In this document: positions 1-8,397 of the stretch, piece after piece | Layout: each line of letters begins with the position of its first letter | Numbering within the stretch: position 1 is the stretch's first letter | NCBI GenBank assembly: GCA_030408505.1 | Contig: JAUHQI010000004.1 | Span: 310,001 to 374,000 of the forward strand | Origin: Candidatus Sacchlamyda saccharinae | GTDB taxonomy: Bacteria > Chlamydiota > Chlamydiia > Chlamydiales > Rhabdochlamydiaceae | Direction: 5' to 3' | Length of the DNA stretch: 64,000 bases | Notes under the pieces: model-generated | What the model was told of the DNA's origin: nothing | The model's database searches: none | Seen by the model: only the letters and a program-made list of their open reading frames with translations | Made by a program: the position numbers and the translations under genes

Positions 1-2
1 AG

Positions 3-758
3 ACGCGCAAGGCAAATCCGACTCAGGTCCGTATAGTGCCCGTTAGGCCCACCCCGGAACCCAATAATGTCGAGCTTACGATCACTTTCCCTAAGAGAGA
101 TGAGGTCGTGAGCGGCTATGGTCTTAAAGTGCAAGCTCAGCTCGAGGGCTTCAATGTGGGGACCAATAGTGACTTTGATCGGGCAAAAGAGATCTACAAC
201 GATCCTATGGGACAGAGTCTTTTGATTTTCGTTGATGACTATGAACCCATTGAGATTTATAAGTCGTTTGTCGATTCACTCGACACCAATAATCTCTTCT
301 ACAACTGGACACTGACAAAGGAAATTCCTTATAACTTACGCGAAGGGTTTCATGTGATCCGCGCCTTTCCTGCCCGTTCATTTGGAGAAGGGCTTAAGGG
401 CTCTGGCTGTTTTGCCGTGCGCCGTTTTTATGTAGGCGAGCGCAAAGACAATCTAGATGTGGACCTCTGCGCCCCCTATTTGACCTATAACGAACCTTTA
501 GAAAGCCTTCGTTACTGCTCTCACCAGCCCATTCTGCTCGATTTTTACCTATCAAATATTCAGTTGTCTAAGGATGGGTATAAAGTACGAGTTACGATTG
601 ATGGAGACATCACAAGAATTTTAACCCAGTGGGTCCCCTATTATATCTACGGAATTCCCAGCGGCTCTCACACGATCCAGCTTGAACTCATCAATGAGAA
701 GAATGAGGTGGCTCCTGGTATTTTCAACAAAGTCACAAGAACTATCCAAGTTGACTGA
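3..758 (+). CDS. Hypothetical protein, 5'-truncated by window edge
   Basis: The reading frame is open from base 3 with no stop upstream, so the gene probably begins before the window. A GTG at 36 is the first internal start candidate but has no obvious ribosome binding site. The visible ~250 residues are soluble and beta-rich in look, with phrases such as LLIFVDDYEP and IPSGSHTIQLELINEKNE, the latter typical of immunoglobulin-like or chlamydial secreted beta domains. I do not recognise a family. Its 3' end overlaps the 3' end of the convergent GNAT-like gene by 17 bases. Confidence 0.7.
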   Translation, partial: TRKANPTQVRIVPVRPTPEPNNVELTITFPKRDEVVSGYGLKVQAQLEGFNVGTNSDFDRAKEIYNDPMGQSLLIFVDDYEPIEIYKSFVDSLDTNNLFYNWTLTKEIPYNLREGFHVIRAFPARSFGEGLKGSGCFAVRRFYVGERKDNLDVDLCAPYLTYNEPLESLRYCSHQPILLDFYLSNIQLSKDGYKVRVTIDGDITRILTQWVPYYIYGIPSGSHTIQLELINEKNEVAPGIFNKVTRTIQVD

Positions 759-1800
759 TCATCTCATCATATTTTGGCCGATCGAGCTCTAGAAGAATGC
801 CATCTTCTGAGTCGAAGTGGCTTGGCAGCTCTTTCACTTCTTGGAAATGCCAACCTTTTAGTCGGTGCAGATAAGGATGATTTTTTCTAACAGTCATTTG
901 CACACGAGTACCGGGGCGCTGCTGCTTGATAAGATCATGCAGAACCAATGAGCCTATATTAAGCTTAGCAGCTTCTGGCCTTCGGGCGATTTCTGCAATA
1001 TGAGCCACTCCGTCTTCTGTGTAGTACCAGCCGTATCCAAGGACACGCCCATTGGCTTGGTTTTTGATGATTTTCATTCCGCTTGGCTTGTATTTCGCCA
1101 TGGTGGCTTTTATCTTGTCTGTAGAGAAGGCGGCTGTTTCGCCAAAGGACTCTTTCCCAATCTTGACTATTTCATCGAGATCGCCACCATTGGGATACCA
1201 AGAACTCAGCCAGCCCGATGCTATTTCGAGTTGTTTTCCCGAAAGGCGACTAAGAAGGCCGGCGCTAACGAAAATATGACTTTGTCCATCTGGTGTTTTG
1301 AACACTTTAGCGTTGAGGTGTGTGAGGAACTCTTTCCAAACTTTTATCGCATCCGGACGGCTTTTATCGAGAAAATCGCCAACTGTTGCGAGATTTCGGT
1401 AGAGAGTATGTAGATCATAATGGTGCGATACAGAAGTAAGTGGGTAGTAGAAGAATTGTGTAAGAGCATCGAGAGCTTCGTGAGCACTTTCATTAGTGGT
1501 GACCCCTCGGATTTGCTCTAGTGTATCGACTCGATAATTCTCCACATTGGTCGGCATCTTCATCAGAATCGCCATGGTCACACCAGCGATGAGTCCTAAC
1601 ACTCCCCCAATGCTTGAGCCAGTCCAAACGGTGAATCCCAAGTTTGCAAGACCAAGTGTTGCCCCTGCAGAGACATTAAGGAGAAGAACAGAGGCTAAAA
1701 GAGCAACTCTGCGGACAAGACCAATTAATGCTGGGTAGACTTCTCTTGCCTGCGGCAGAGGCTCTAATTCTGTGTATGTATGTTGAATTGATACCTGCAT
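742..1800 (-). CDS. Membrane-tethered protein with C-terminal GNAT-like domain
   Basis: 352 residues. Two hydrophobic segments (about 24-46 and 52-77) suggest membrane anchoring near the N-terminus. The last ~140 residues look like a GNAT acetyltransferase fold: a beta strand GRVLGYGWYY, then IAEIARRPEAAKLNIGSLVL in the place of the acetyl-CoA pyrophosphate loop, and a C-terminal NHPYLHRLKGWHF segment. The middle region is unassigned. The ATG at 1800 lies only 20 bases from the divergent start of the first kinase-like gene (1821), so promoters for both would have to lie inside the other gene. The GNAT call is inference from pattern; the true substrate is unknown. A later start cannot be excluded. 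Confidence 0.65.
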   Translation of the reverse strand: MQVSIQHTYTELEPLPQAREVYPALIGLVRRVALLASVLLLNVSAGATLGLANLGFTVWTGSSIGGVLGLIAGVTMAILMKMPTNVENYRVDTLEQIRGVTTNESAHEALDALTQFFYYPLTSVSHHYDLHTLYRNLATVGDFLDKSRPDAIKVWKEFLTHLNAKVFKTPDGQSHIFVSAGLLSRLSGKQLEIASGWLSSWYPNGGDLDEIVKIGKESFGETAAFSTDKIKATMAKYKPSGMKIIKNQANGRVLGYGWYYTEDGVAHIAEIARRPEAAKLNIGSLVLHDLIKQQRPGTRVQMTVRKNHPYLHRLKGWHFQEVKELPSHFDSEDGILLELDRPKYDEMISQLG

Positions 1801-1820
1801 GGCACGTATACTTTAACACA

Positions 1821-2660
1821 ATGCAGACATTAAAAAAAACGATTCTCTTTTGCATTTGCTTCATTCTTGTTTACAAATTTTGTTTACAAGCGACCGATGG
1901 ATTCTCCGTCAGAAAGATTTCGTCGTCGCCTAGTACCGCGCAAGAAAAACAACAGACCATCCCAAATGGTCCTTACCACTACCTTGGCAAAGGGGCCCAG
2001 GTTTACGCCTTTGTCTCAGAAGATGGCAAACATGTCCTAAAGTTCTATCGGCAAAACCGAGCTGGCCACCCCCTCTTTTTTCTTAAAACCCTACTCCCTA
2101 GCAAGCTTGGCAACCGGTTGCTAGCAACCGTTGAAAAACGAAGAGCCAAACGCCTCAAAGATTTTACAAGCTTTACGCTAGCAGAGCGCTTTCTCAAACA
2201 GGAGACAGGCCTTGAGACTCTTCACCTCGAGGCAACTAGATCACCTCTATGGATCGTCCTCTATGACAAAATCGGGATCAAGCACACACTTGATTTAAGT
2301 CAGATGCAATGGCTGTTGCAAGAGTACGCAGAGCCTACCTATACTTCTCTTAAAAGCTGGATCCAACAGGGACGGGAAGAAGAGGCGAAAGCGCAATTGA
2401 GCAAACTTGTAGCTCTACTCAAGTCGCGGTGCGAAAAGAAAATATTCGACAAAGATCCAGATCTCGAAACAAATTTTGGTTTCACAAAAGATGGCCCTAT
2501 CCAGTTCGATGTCGGAAGATTTAGGGTTGATCCTACAAGATCAAGCCCAGATGTATACCGCAGTGACATCATTCGGATTACAGATAAACTTTGCTCATGG
2601 CTCGATAAGCGAGCTCCTAGCCTTAGCACACACGTGAGAGAGGAGATTGAAAAGTTATGA
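1821..2660 (+). CDS. Kinase-like paralogue 1 of 8, N-terminally anchored
   Basis: First of eight tandem paralogues. ATG 1821 is chosen because it gives a hydrophobic leader (residues 5-19) followed by the family signature FC..QTDGF. A glycine-rich stretch YLGKGAQVYAF (54-64) is followed ten residues later by VLKF with Lys74, the layout of a kinase P-loop and beta-3 lysine. The C-terminal half has D210-x-D212-P, N218-F-G and I-Q-F-D230-V-G, matching the order of the catalytic Asp, metal-binding Asn and DFG-like Asp in kinases. 279 residues. The next gene starts at 2657 in an ATGA overlap. Function is unknown; kinase fold is inference. Confidence 0.8.
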   Translation: MQTLKKTILFCICFILVYKFCLQATDGFSVRKISSSPSTAQEKQQTIPNGPYHYLGKGAQVYAFVSEDGKHVLKFYRQNRAGHPLFFLKTLLPSKLGNRLLATVEKRRAKRLKDFTSFTLAERFLKQETGLETLHLEATRSPLWIVLYDKIGIKHTLDLSQMQWLLQEYAEPTYTSLKSWIQQGREEEAKAQLSKLVALLKSRCEKKIFDKDPDLETNFGFTKDGPIQFDVGRFRVDPTRSSPDVYRSDIIRITDKLCSWLDKRAPSLSTHVREEIEKL

Positions 2661-3454
2661 GGTACATTCTTATCGCCCTCCTCTGTTTACTACTTTGCCA
2701 ATTTGCACAGAAAAAAACCGATCGCTTCACTCTTTCAAAAGTGGCCACACAATTGCTAGAAGCCCCTTGTTCTGAAGTAGATGAGCGTCTCTTAGATCAA
2801 TCTTTCACCTATCTTGGCAAAGGGGGACAATCTTATGTATTTGCTTCTGATGATGGGCAATATGTCCTGAAAGTTTTTCGAAGTTCTCGGTTAAAAATTC
2901 TACAACTATTGTCACATTTTTCATCCCATTTTTCCGTCAAAAAAGAGAAGCTCGAAGAGGAAATGAGACAAACTCTAGAAAGCTATCAACTCGCCTTCGA
3001 AGAGTTAAAAGAGGAGACCGCCCTTGTTGCCGTCCATTTAGATCGGCATGAAGAACTCCATGGAACACTTTCGATCATTGACAACTTAAAAATACGCCAT
3101 ACAATGGATCCCAATTTGATCCCTTTTGTCATCCAAAGACGGGCAACACTTGTGAAAGAGAAAATGAAGGAAAACCCAAGTAAAACACACTTCGAAAGCT
3201 TGCTGACTCTGTTGCGCGCAAAAAAAGAAGCCGGAATCGAGGATTCTGATCCCAACTTGTCAAAAAATTTTGGCTTTATCGGGGATAGAGCCGTGCAAAT
3301 AGATCCGGGGCGCTTTACGAGAACTGGATCTTTGAATTTGGATCGATTAAAAGAGTCTAAAGACGATTTCCAACATTTTTTAAATGCTCACCATCCAGAG
3401 CTTTCTAATGATTTTAATACACTCTTTGAGGAGTTTTTCCGTGAAGCGATTTGA
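2657..3454 (+). CDS. Kinase-like paralogue 2 of 8
   Basis: 265 residues, starting in the ATGA overlap with paralogue 1. Hydrophobic leader 3-16, then QKKTDRFTLSKV, the family's post-anchor motif. Glycine loop YLGKGGQSYVF (52-62), Lys72 in VLKVF, E119/E120-T before VHL, and the C-terminal block D196-x-D198-P, N204-FGFI and I-D216-P-G-R-F. The segment between the anchor and the glycine loop is variable among paralogues, while the kinase-like core is well kept. The gene ends 14 bases inside paralogue 3, implying co-translation. Confidence 0.8.
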   Translation: MRYILIALLCLLLCQFAQKKTDRFTLSKVATQLLEAPCSEVDERLLDQSFTYLGKGGQSYVFASDDGQYVLKVFRSSRLKILQLLSHFSSHFSVKKEKLEEEMRQTLESYQLAFEELKEETALVAVHLDRHEELHGTLSIIDNLKIRHTMDPNLIPFVIQRRATLVKEKMKENPSKTHFESLLTLLRAKKEAGIEDSDPNLSKNFGFIGDRAVQIDPGRFTRTGSLNLDRLKESKDDFQHFLNAHHPELSNDFNTLFEEFFREAI

Positions 3455-4316
3455 CCAAGCAATCCGTTTGATTTTGAGTATATTTGCTCTTTGCGCAGTA
3501 TCTTCTTTTTGTAAGAAACAGACAGATACGTTCACCATCTGGGGATGTGCATCTAGCCGCCCCTACTGCGCCGACTTTGCCACAAGTATGCCAGAGTCGA
3601 GCGAGTTAAATGAAGCGCTAACCAATTCCTACACCTACTTTGGCAGAGGGGGCCAAGCTTATGCTTTTTTCAGTGAAGACGGTAAATACGTAATCAAATT
3701 CTTCAAGCAAAGACTATTTCGCCCTTCCCTGCTTTTGAAACTCAATCCCATCCCCCCTGTACGCAACAAGCGGATTGCCAAAAGACTCGATAAGTGGCGC
3801 CGCGATTTTTTCAGCTATAAAGTGGCCTCCACAACGCTTCAAGAAGAAACTGGAGTCCTTTACAGCCATCTGAATCCCACAAAACATCTGCAGACAAAGC
3901 TGAAGATCACAGATCGCCTTGGCATTGAGCATAAAATCGATCTCGATCAGTTCGATTTTATCGTCCAGAAAAGAGCGGAAAGGGTCTACGACCGGATCGA
4001 TCGCCTAATGGCAAAAGAGAACCTAGAAGGGGCAAAACAAGCCCTTGCTCAGGTCTTCACATTAATCGATACGAGAGCAAAAAAAGGCTACCGCGATAGA
4101 GACCCCAACATCCGAACCAATTGCGGCTTTATCGAAAACAAAGCGGTAAAAATTGACGTAGGCAGATTTGTCCTCTCTGAAGAGATGAAAAACCCAGCCT
4201 TTCGGAGAGAGGAGCTCAAACGGATCATCGAACCATTTGGAGAATGGATTCAATCTTCTCATCCCTTACTTTTGCCCGAGCTGTGTAGACTCAGGGAGCT
4301 GTATGAAATTTCTTAA
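3441..4316 (+). CDS. Kinase-like paralogue 3 of 8
   Basis: GTG at 3441 is preferred over an upstream in-frame ATG at 3384, since it places a short basic n-region directly before the hydrophobic segment as in the other copies, and it overlaps the end of paralogue 2 by 14 bases. 291 residues. After the anchor comes FCKKQTDTFTIWGC. The core has YFGRGGQAYAFF, VIKFF with the conserved Lys, EETGVLYSHL, the phrase GIEHKIDLDQFDFIVQKRA, then DRDPNIRTNCGFI and IDVGRF. Asn of the metal-binding position is kept, though NF is NC here. Two Cys pairs in the N-terminal region might form disulphides if exported. Confidence 0.8.
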   Translation: MKRFDQAIRLILSIFALCAVSSFCKKQTDTFTIWGCASSRPYCADFATSMPESSELNEALTNSYTYFGRGGQAYAFFSEDGKYVIKFFKQRLFRPSLLLKLNPIPPVRNKRIAKRLDKWRRDFFSYKVASTTLQEETGVLYSHLNPTKHLQTKLKITDRLGIEHKIDLDQFDFIVQKRAERVYDRIDRLMAKENLEGAKQALAQVFTLIDTRAKKGYRDRDPNIRTNCGFIENKAVKIDVGRFVLSEEMKNPAFRREELKRIIEPFGEWIQSSHPLLLPELCRLRELYEIS

Positions 4317-5154
4317 ACTCCTCGCAGTGGTGTTTGTATTCTATGCCGCCGCCAAGTTTTGCTACGATAAGACCGAAGGATTTGCCCTAACGAAAATCCA
4401 TTCTAATCTGACCTATGACTCTCGCTGGGAAGTAGAAAACGGGTCCCTACCAGAGATCTTCGACCAAAAATTCTCATACCTGGCTGCAGGCGGTCAAGCC
4501 TATGCCTTTGTCTCTGAGGATGGCCAATACGTTCTAAAATTTTTCAAGCACCACCTACGAAGAGTCCCCCTATGGCTAAGAGCTCTCCCCCTTACAGGAA
4601 AGCTTGCCGAAAAGCGGACCATTCACAAGCAGAAGCGAGCTCGCAAACTCCTACGCGATTTTTCAAGCTATAAACTGGCTTTAGAAGCACTCCCGAAAGA
4701 GACAGGTCTCCTCTATGTACACTTGAACAAAACCAAAACACTCAAAACCTTTGCTCGTATCGTCGATAAGATCGGGATCGAGCACCCGGTCGATCTCGAC
4801 AAAGTAGAATTTGTTTTGCAGAAAAAAGCCGAGCTGGCCCTTCCTCATCTTAAAAAGCTCATCAAAGGGCATGACCTTGAAGGAGCAAAAACGTGCATTG
4901 ATTCGATCTTTTCATTGATCACCACCCGCTGCGACTTAGGGGTTTATGACGAAGATCCACGCATCCATCGCAACGTGGGGTTTATTGATAACAGAGCCAT
5001 CCTCATCGATGTCGGTAGATTAAAGATGGATCCCCGTAGAGAAGACCCCCGAATTCAAAAGCAAGACCTTGTGAAGATCACAAGACCTCTGCACACTTTT
5101 CTCGAAAAGCATTCTACTGAGCTTTCGATTTATCTAGAGGAGAAGTTGCAGTGA
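4303..5154 (+). CDS. Kinase-like paralogue 4 of 8
   Basis: ATG 4303 gives MKFLKLLAVVFVFYAAAKFC, a clear signal-anchor, and overlaps paralogue 3 by 14 bases. 283 residues. Post-anchor motif YDKTEGFALTKI. The glycine loop reads YLAAGGQAYAF: the first Gly is replaced by Ala, but the Lys in VLKFF is kept. The central GIEHPVDLDKVEFVLQKKAE element and the terminal block DEDPRIHRNVGFI with IDVGRL are present. The conserved DLEGAK segment before the C-terminal block also appears in paralogues 3 and 5, suggesting a local helical hairpin. The stop codon overlaps the GTG start of paralogue 5. Confidence 0.8.
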   Translation: MKFLKLLAVVFVFYAAAKFCYDKTEGFALTKIHSNLTYDSRWEVENGSLPEIFDQKFSYLAAGGQAYAFVSEDGQYVLKFFKHHLRRVPLWLRALPLTGKLAEKRTIHKQKRARKLLRDFSSYKLALEALPKETGLLYVHLNKTKTLKTFARIVDKIGIEHPVDLDKVEFVLQKKAELALPHLKKLIKGHDLEGAKTCIDSIFSLITTRCDLGVYDEDPRIHRNVGFIDNRAILIDVGRLKMDPRREDPRIQKQDLVKITRPLHTFLEKHSTELSIYLEEKLQ

Positions 5155-5975
5155 AGCGCCTCCTACTTATCGCCTTTTCTTTGCTTGCAATTTGGGGGAC
5201 CGCCCGGTTTTGTCATCACCAAACCAAAGGCTTTCGCCTCTCCAAGATAGCGGGCAACACCACTTGCCTCTCCCAAACCTCTCCCCCTCTGCCAAAAAAT
5301 CTAGAGAGCACTTTGCAACAAAAATTTTGCTACTTTGCACGAGGCAACCAGAGCTTTTCTTTTGTCTCAGAAGACGGAAAGTACATTTTGAAGTTTTTCA
5401 ATAACCGCTACCAAAACCGCCTTTTTTGGTTGAGGTTCACCCCCTTCAAAGCGAGAAAAACCTTGAGCAGACAAAAGTTAGCAAAAACTTTTACCAGCTA
5501 CCAAATAGCCCTAGACCACTTGCAAAAAGAAACAGGCCTCTACTATCTCCATCTAGCTAAAAGTTGCGACTGCCCCAAAACCACCATAATCGATCCACTC
5601 GGAATAGAGCACCCAATCGACCTGAATAACCACGCTTTTGCAGTGCAAAAAAAAGCGACTATGGCCTACCCCTACTTTGCAAAATGTGCAGAAGAAAAAG
5701 ACTTTGACAAAGCCAAACTGGGATTTGTCTCACTATTTGCCCTCCTGAAAAAAAAGATGGAACTGGGCATCGGAGATAACGACCCGCTGATCCGAACAAA
5801 TTTCGGATTCATCCAAGACGAAGCTGTTGAAGTAGACCTCGGTCCATTCTCCTATGCCTCCACAACTGATCGACACAAGGAGATCACAAAAATTGCCCTC
5901 CCTCTCAGACATTGGCTAGAAAATCACCACCCAGAGCTCCTACCCGCCTTTTATGATGCGCTCGAAAATTATTAA
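5151..5975 (+). CDS. Kinase-like paralogue 5 of 8
   Basis: GTG start in a GTGA overlap with the preceding stop. 274 residues. Anchor LLLIAFSLLAIWGTARFC followed by HHQTKGFRLSKI. The glycine loop is degraded to YFARGNQSFSF, while ILKFF retains the Lys. ETGLYYLHL, GIEHPIDLNNHAFAVQKKA and the block DNDPLIRTNFGFI then VDLGPF are recognisable. The last motif has lost the Arg seen as GRF in copies 1-4, so this copy may be on a different functional track. The next gene overlaps its end by 23 bases. Confidence 0.8.
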   Translation: MKRLLLIAFSLLAIWGTARFCHHQTKGFRLSKIAGNTTCLSQTSPPLPKNLESTLQQKFCYFARGNQSFSFVSEDGKYILKFFNNRYQNRLFWLRFTPFKARKTLSRQKLAKTFTSYQIALDHLQKETGLYYLHLAKSCDCPKTTIIDPLGIEHPIDLNNHAFAVQKKATMAYPYFAKCAEEKDFDKAKLGFVSLFALLKKKMELGIGDNDPLIRTNFGFIQDEAVEVDLGPFSYASTTDRHKEITKIALPLRHWLENHHPELLPAFYDALENY

Positions 5976-6810
5976 AACAATTCTGGCTTTGGCCCTATTT
6001 TTTGGTGTAGAGCGATTCTGCAGGCTTCAAACCGACGGGTTCCGCTTGACAAAAGCGCTTTGTCAGCACTCCTACCCATTTTCCTACAGCTATGGGAAAC
6101 CCTTAAATCTCGACCAACCTTTCTATTTTTTGGGAAGTGGGGTACAATTCTACGCGTTTTTAGGAGAGGACAAGCAAACAATCCTAAAACTATTTAAACA
6201 CCACCATATGGGGCTTTCGACAGACCTTTGCGAAAAGCTCCTCCCTAAAAGCTTTGCCAGCTCCATTATGGCAAAAAGAGAAAAGCGGATGCACCACATC
6301 TTTACAAGTACCAAAATTGCTGCAAGTAGGCTACCACGAGAAACCGGGACCGTTTTCCTTCATATCGATAAAAAACCTATGGGCCTTGGCAAGATAACCA
6401 TCCACGACAAACTCGGCATTAGTTATGAGGTAGATCTAGACAAAACCGATTTTCTTCTCCAAAAAAGAGCAGTGCCCGCGAGCACCTACCTTAAGAAACT
6501 GTTTAAAAAAGGTGCTACAGATGAAGCCATTTTTGCCATGCAAGCGATGAAACACCTCATTGAAAAACGGTCAAGGATGGGGATCAAAAACAAAGACGGG
6601 AACATCTTAGAAAATTGCGGTTTTTTAGAGGGAGAGCCGGTCGAGCTCGACATCGGCTCCTTCATCTATCGAGAGCATTCTACGAACCCCGACCCCCACT
6701 CCAAAGCCACCTTTCGCGCAACCCTTCAAATGCTAGGATGGGTCAAAAAAAACCACCCAGAATATCTACACAAGTGCACGGCTGAGCTCCTTCATGAAAA
6801 GACTTTTTAA
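5953..6810 (+). CDS. Kinase-like paralogue 6 of 8
   Basis: 285 residues from ATG 5953; a second ATG follows immediately at 5956. Anchor IIKTILALALFFGVERFC, then RLQTDGFRLTKA. Glycine loop FLGSGVQFYAFLGED, Lys in ILKLF, RETGTVFLHI, GISYEVDLDKTDFLLQKRA, and the C-terminal block KNKDGNILENCGF with LDIGSF. The Pro after the second Asp is replaced by Gly. Copies 6 and 7 share SGVQ and FLGEDxxTxLKxF, marking them as the closest pair in the array. Overlaps copy 7 by 17 bases. Confidence 0.8.
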   Translation: MMRSKIIKTILALALFFGVERFCRLQTDGFRLTKALCQHSYPFSYSYGKPLNLDQPFYFLGSGVQFYAFLGEDKQTILKLFKHHHMGLSTDLCEKLLPKSFASSIMAKREKRMHHIFTSTKIAASRLPRETGTVFLHIDKKPMGLGKITIHDKLGISYEVDLDKTDFLLQKRAVPASTYLKKLFKKGATDEAIFAMQAMKHLIEKRSRMGIKNKDGNILENCGFLEGEPVELDIGSFIYREHSTNPDPHSKATFRATLQMLGWVKKNHPEYLHKCTAELLHEKTF

Positions 6811-7501
6811 ACTCCTCCTCATTCCCCTTGTCTTCTTTGGTCTAGAAAGAGCCACCCGAACCCAAACCAATGGATTTAGGCTCGAGAAGACACAATCAGA
6901 CTTTCCTTACCAAAAACAATGGGAAATCCCCGCGTCCACTCCCCCACTAGATAAGCTCAAGCAAACCTTTTCCTTCTTGGGAAGTGGCGTGCAATGCTAT
7001 GCATTTTTAGGAGAAGACCAAGAGACCGTCCTCAAAGTATTTAAACACTATCACTTTGGACTAAACACGAAAACTCTAAGTAAGCTCCCTTTGACACAAA
7101 AGACACTTGCCAAACGAAAAAAACGGATCGATACCATTTTTAAAAGTGCTATTCTTGCCCAAACCACCCTCACAAAACAAACAGGGGTAATCCATTTAAA
7201 CATCAATCCCGCGCGTGAAACCTACCCCACCGTTACAATCTATGATAAGATTAACATAGCGCACCAACTAGACCTCAACAAAACCCCCTTTCTCTTGCAA
7301 AAGAAAGCTGATATGCTCCTTCCCTACATAGCCACACACCCAGAACAAAAAGAAGCGATCATGGACTCTTACAACGCCTGCGTTGAAAACCGAACCAAAT
7401 TACAGATCACAAACACCGACCCCATTCTCGATCGCAATTTTGGAGTTTTGGATGGACAAGTCATAGAAATCGATATTGGCTCATTCGAGGAAATAAAATG
7501 A
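6794..7501 (+). CDS. Kinase-like paralogue 7 of 8, C-terminally short
   Basis: 235 residues, the shortest copy. Anchor LFKLLLIPLVFFGLERATR with the FC of the family motif replaced by AT, then TQTNGFRLEKT. Core motifs FLGSGVQCYAFLGED, VLKVF, KQTGVIHLNI, NIAHQLDLNKTPFLLQKKA, NTDPILDRNFGVL and IDIGSF are intact. The protein stops ten residues after IDIGSF, so it lacks the ~50-residue C-terminal helix region of the other copies. The short form is not a frameshift relic: the stop sits in the usual ATGA overlap with copy 8. Confidence 0.8.
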   Translation: MKRLFKLLLIPLVFFGLERATRTQTNGFRLEKTQSDFPYQKQWEIPASTPPLDKLKQTFSFLGSGVQCYAFLGEDQETVLKVFKHYHFGLNTKTLSKLPLTQKTLAKRKKRIDTIFKSAILAQTTLTKQTGVIHLNINPARETYPTVTIYDKINIAHQLDLNKTPFLLQKKADMLLPYIATHPEQKEAIMDSYNACVENRTKLQITNTDPILDRNFGVLDGQVIEIDIGSFEEIK

Positions 7502-8379
7502 GAAATTGGATCATCCAGGGCCTTCTTGTTTGCATGGCTTTTCTAGCTGTGGAACGATTTTGCCACAAGCAAACAAAAGGCTTTCGGCTGCAGAAAATTC
7601 AGGCTGAGCTCCCCCACAACCCCGATTGGGAAACTGCTTTGCCAGAAGACTGTGACCTACAAAGATTGCAAAACATCCTCAGCACCCCCTTTTATTATTT
7701 AAATAGTGGGGGCGAGTCCTACGCTTTTGTTTCAAAAGACGATCAGTACGTCCTCAAGTTTTTCAAGCTCCACCACATGCGTCCCAAAAACTTAGAAGAT
7801 GCATTCCTTCCCTCTCCATTGAGAACAAAGTACCAATTGTTGCGAACAAAAAAACTCACAACCCTCTTTTCCAGCTGCAAACTCGCCTACGAAAAATTCA
7901 GAAAAGGCTCAGGGCTTGTCTATCTCCACCTCAACGCAACGGATCATCTTAAAACCAAGCTAACGTTTTACGATGCAATCGGCGCCCTCCACACACTCGA
8001 TCTCGATTCAGTTCCTTTTGCCTTGCAAGAAAAAGCTGCTTTGGCCTACCCCACAATCACAGCTCTAGCCGAAGCAAAAGAACTGGAAGCTGCAAAACAC
8101 CGCCTTTCTTCACTGATCGAATTGATCAAAACAAGGTGCCAAGCCGGCCTATCAGACCATGACCCTAGAGCCCGTAATTTCGGCTTTATCGGCGAAGAGG
8201 CGATTGAGTTCGACCTAGGTTCCTTCTCAATTAATGAAAAGCTCAAGCAACCTCAACAAATACGAAAAACCCTCGTCCATGAAACCTTAAAGCTAAGGCG
8301 CTATCTCAAAAAAAGACATCCCGAGCTCCTCAATTTTTTCGATGAAAAAATGAAACAGCATTTGACTGAAGAGATCTGA
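7498..8379 (+). CDS. Kinase-like paralogue 8 of 8
   Basis: 293 residues, starting in an ATGA overlap. Anchor WIIQGLLVCMAFLAVERFC then HKQTKGFRLQKI. The glycine loop is YLNSGGESYAF (first Gly and the usual Gln altered), VLKFF keeps the Lys, GSGLVYLHL replaces ETG, and LHTLDLDSVPFALQEKAAL follows. The C-terminal block SDHDPRARNFGFI is one residue shorter between Asp and Asn than in the other copies, and ends FDLGSF. It is the last copy; Hsp20 begins 18 bases after its stop, so transcription may continue. Confidence 0.8.
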   Translation: MRNWIIQGLLVCMAFLAVERFCHKQTKGFRLQKIQAELPHNPDWETALPEDCDLQRLQNILSTPFYYLNSGGESYAFVSKDDQYVLKFFKLHHMRPKNLEDAFLPSPLRTKYQLLRTKKLTTLFSSCKLAYEKFRKGSGLVYLHLNATDHLKTKLTFYDAIGALHTLDLDSVPFALQEKAALAYPTITALAEAKELEAAKHRLSSLIELIKTRCQAGLSDHDPRARNFGFIGEEAIEFDLGSFSINEKLKQPQQIRKTLVHETLKLRRYLKKRHPELLNFFDEKMKQHLTEEI

Positions 8380-8397
8380 TTTTTTATACTGGTTGTC

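Noticed and set aside
1000-1413. 137-codon plus-strand frame
   Set aside because: Lies inside the GNAT-like gene on the other strand, with no family features or start signals.
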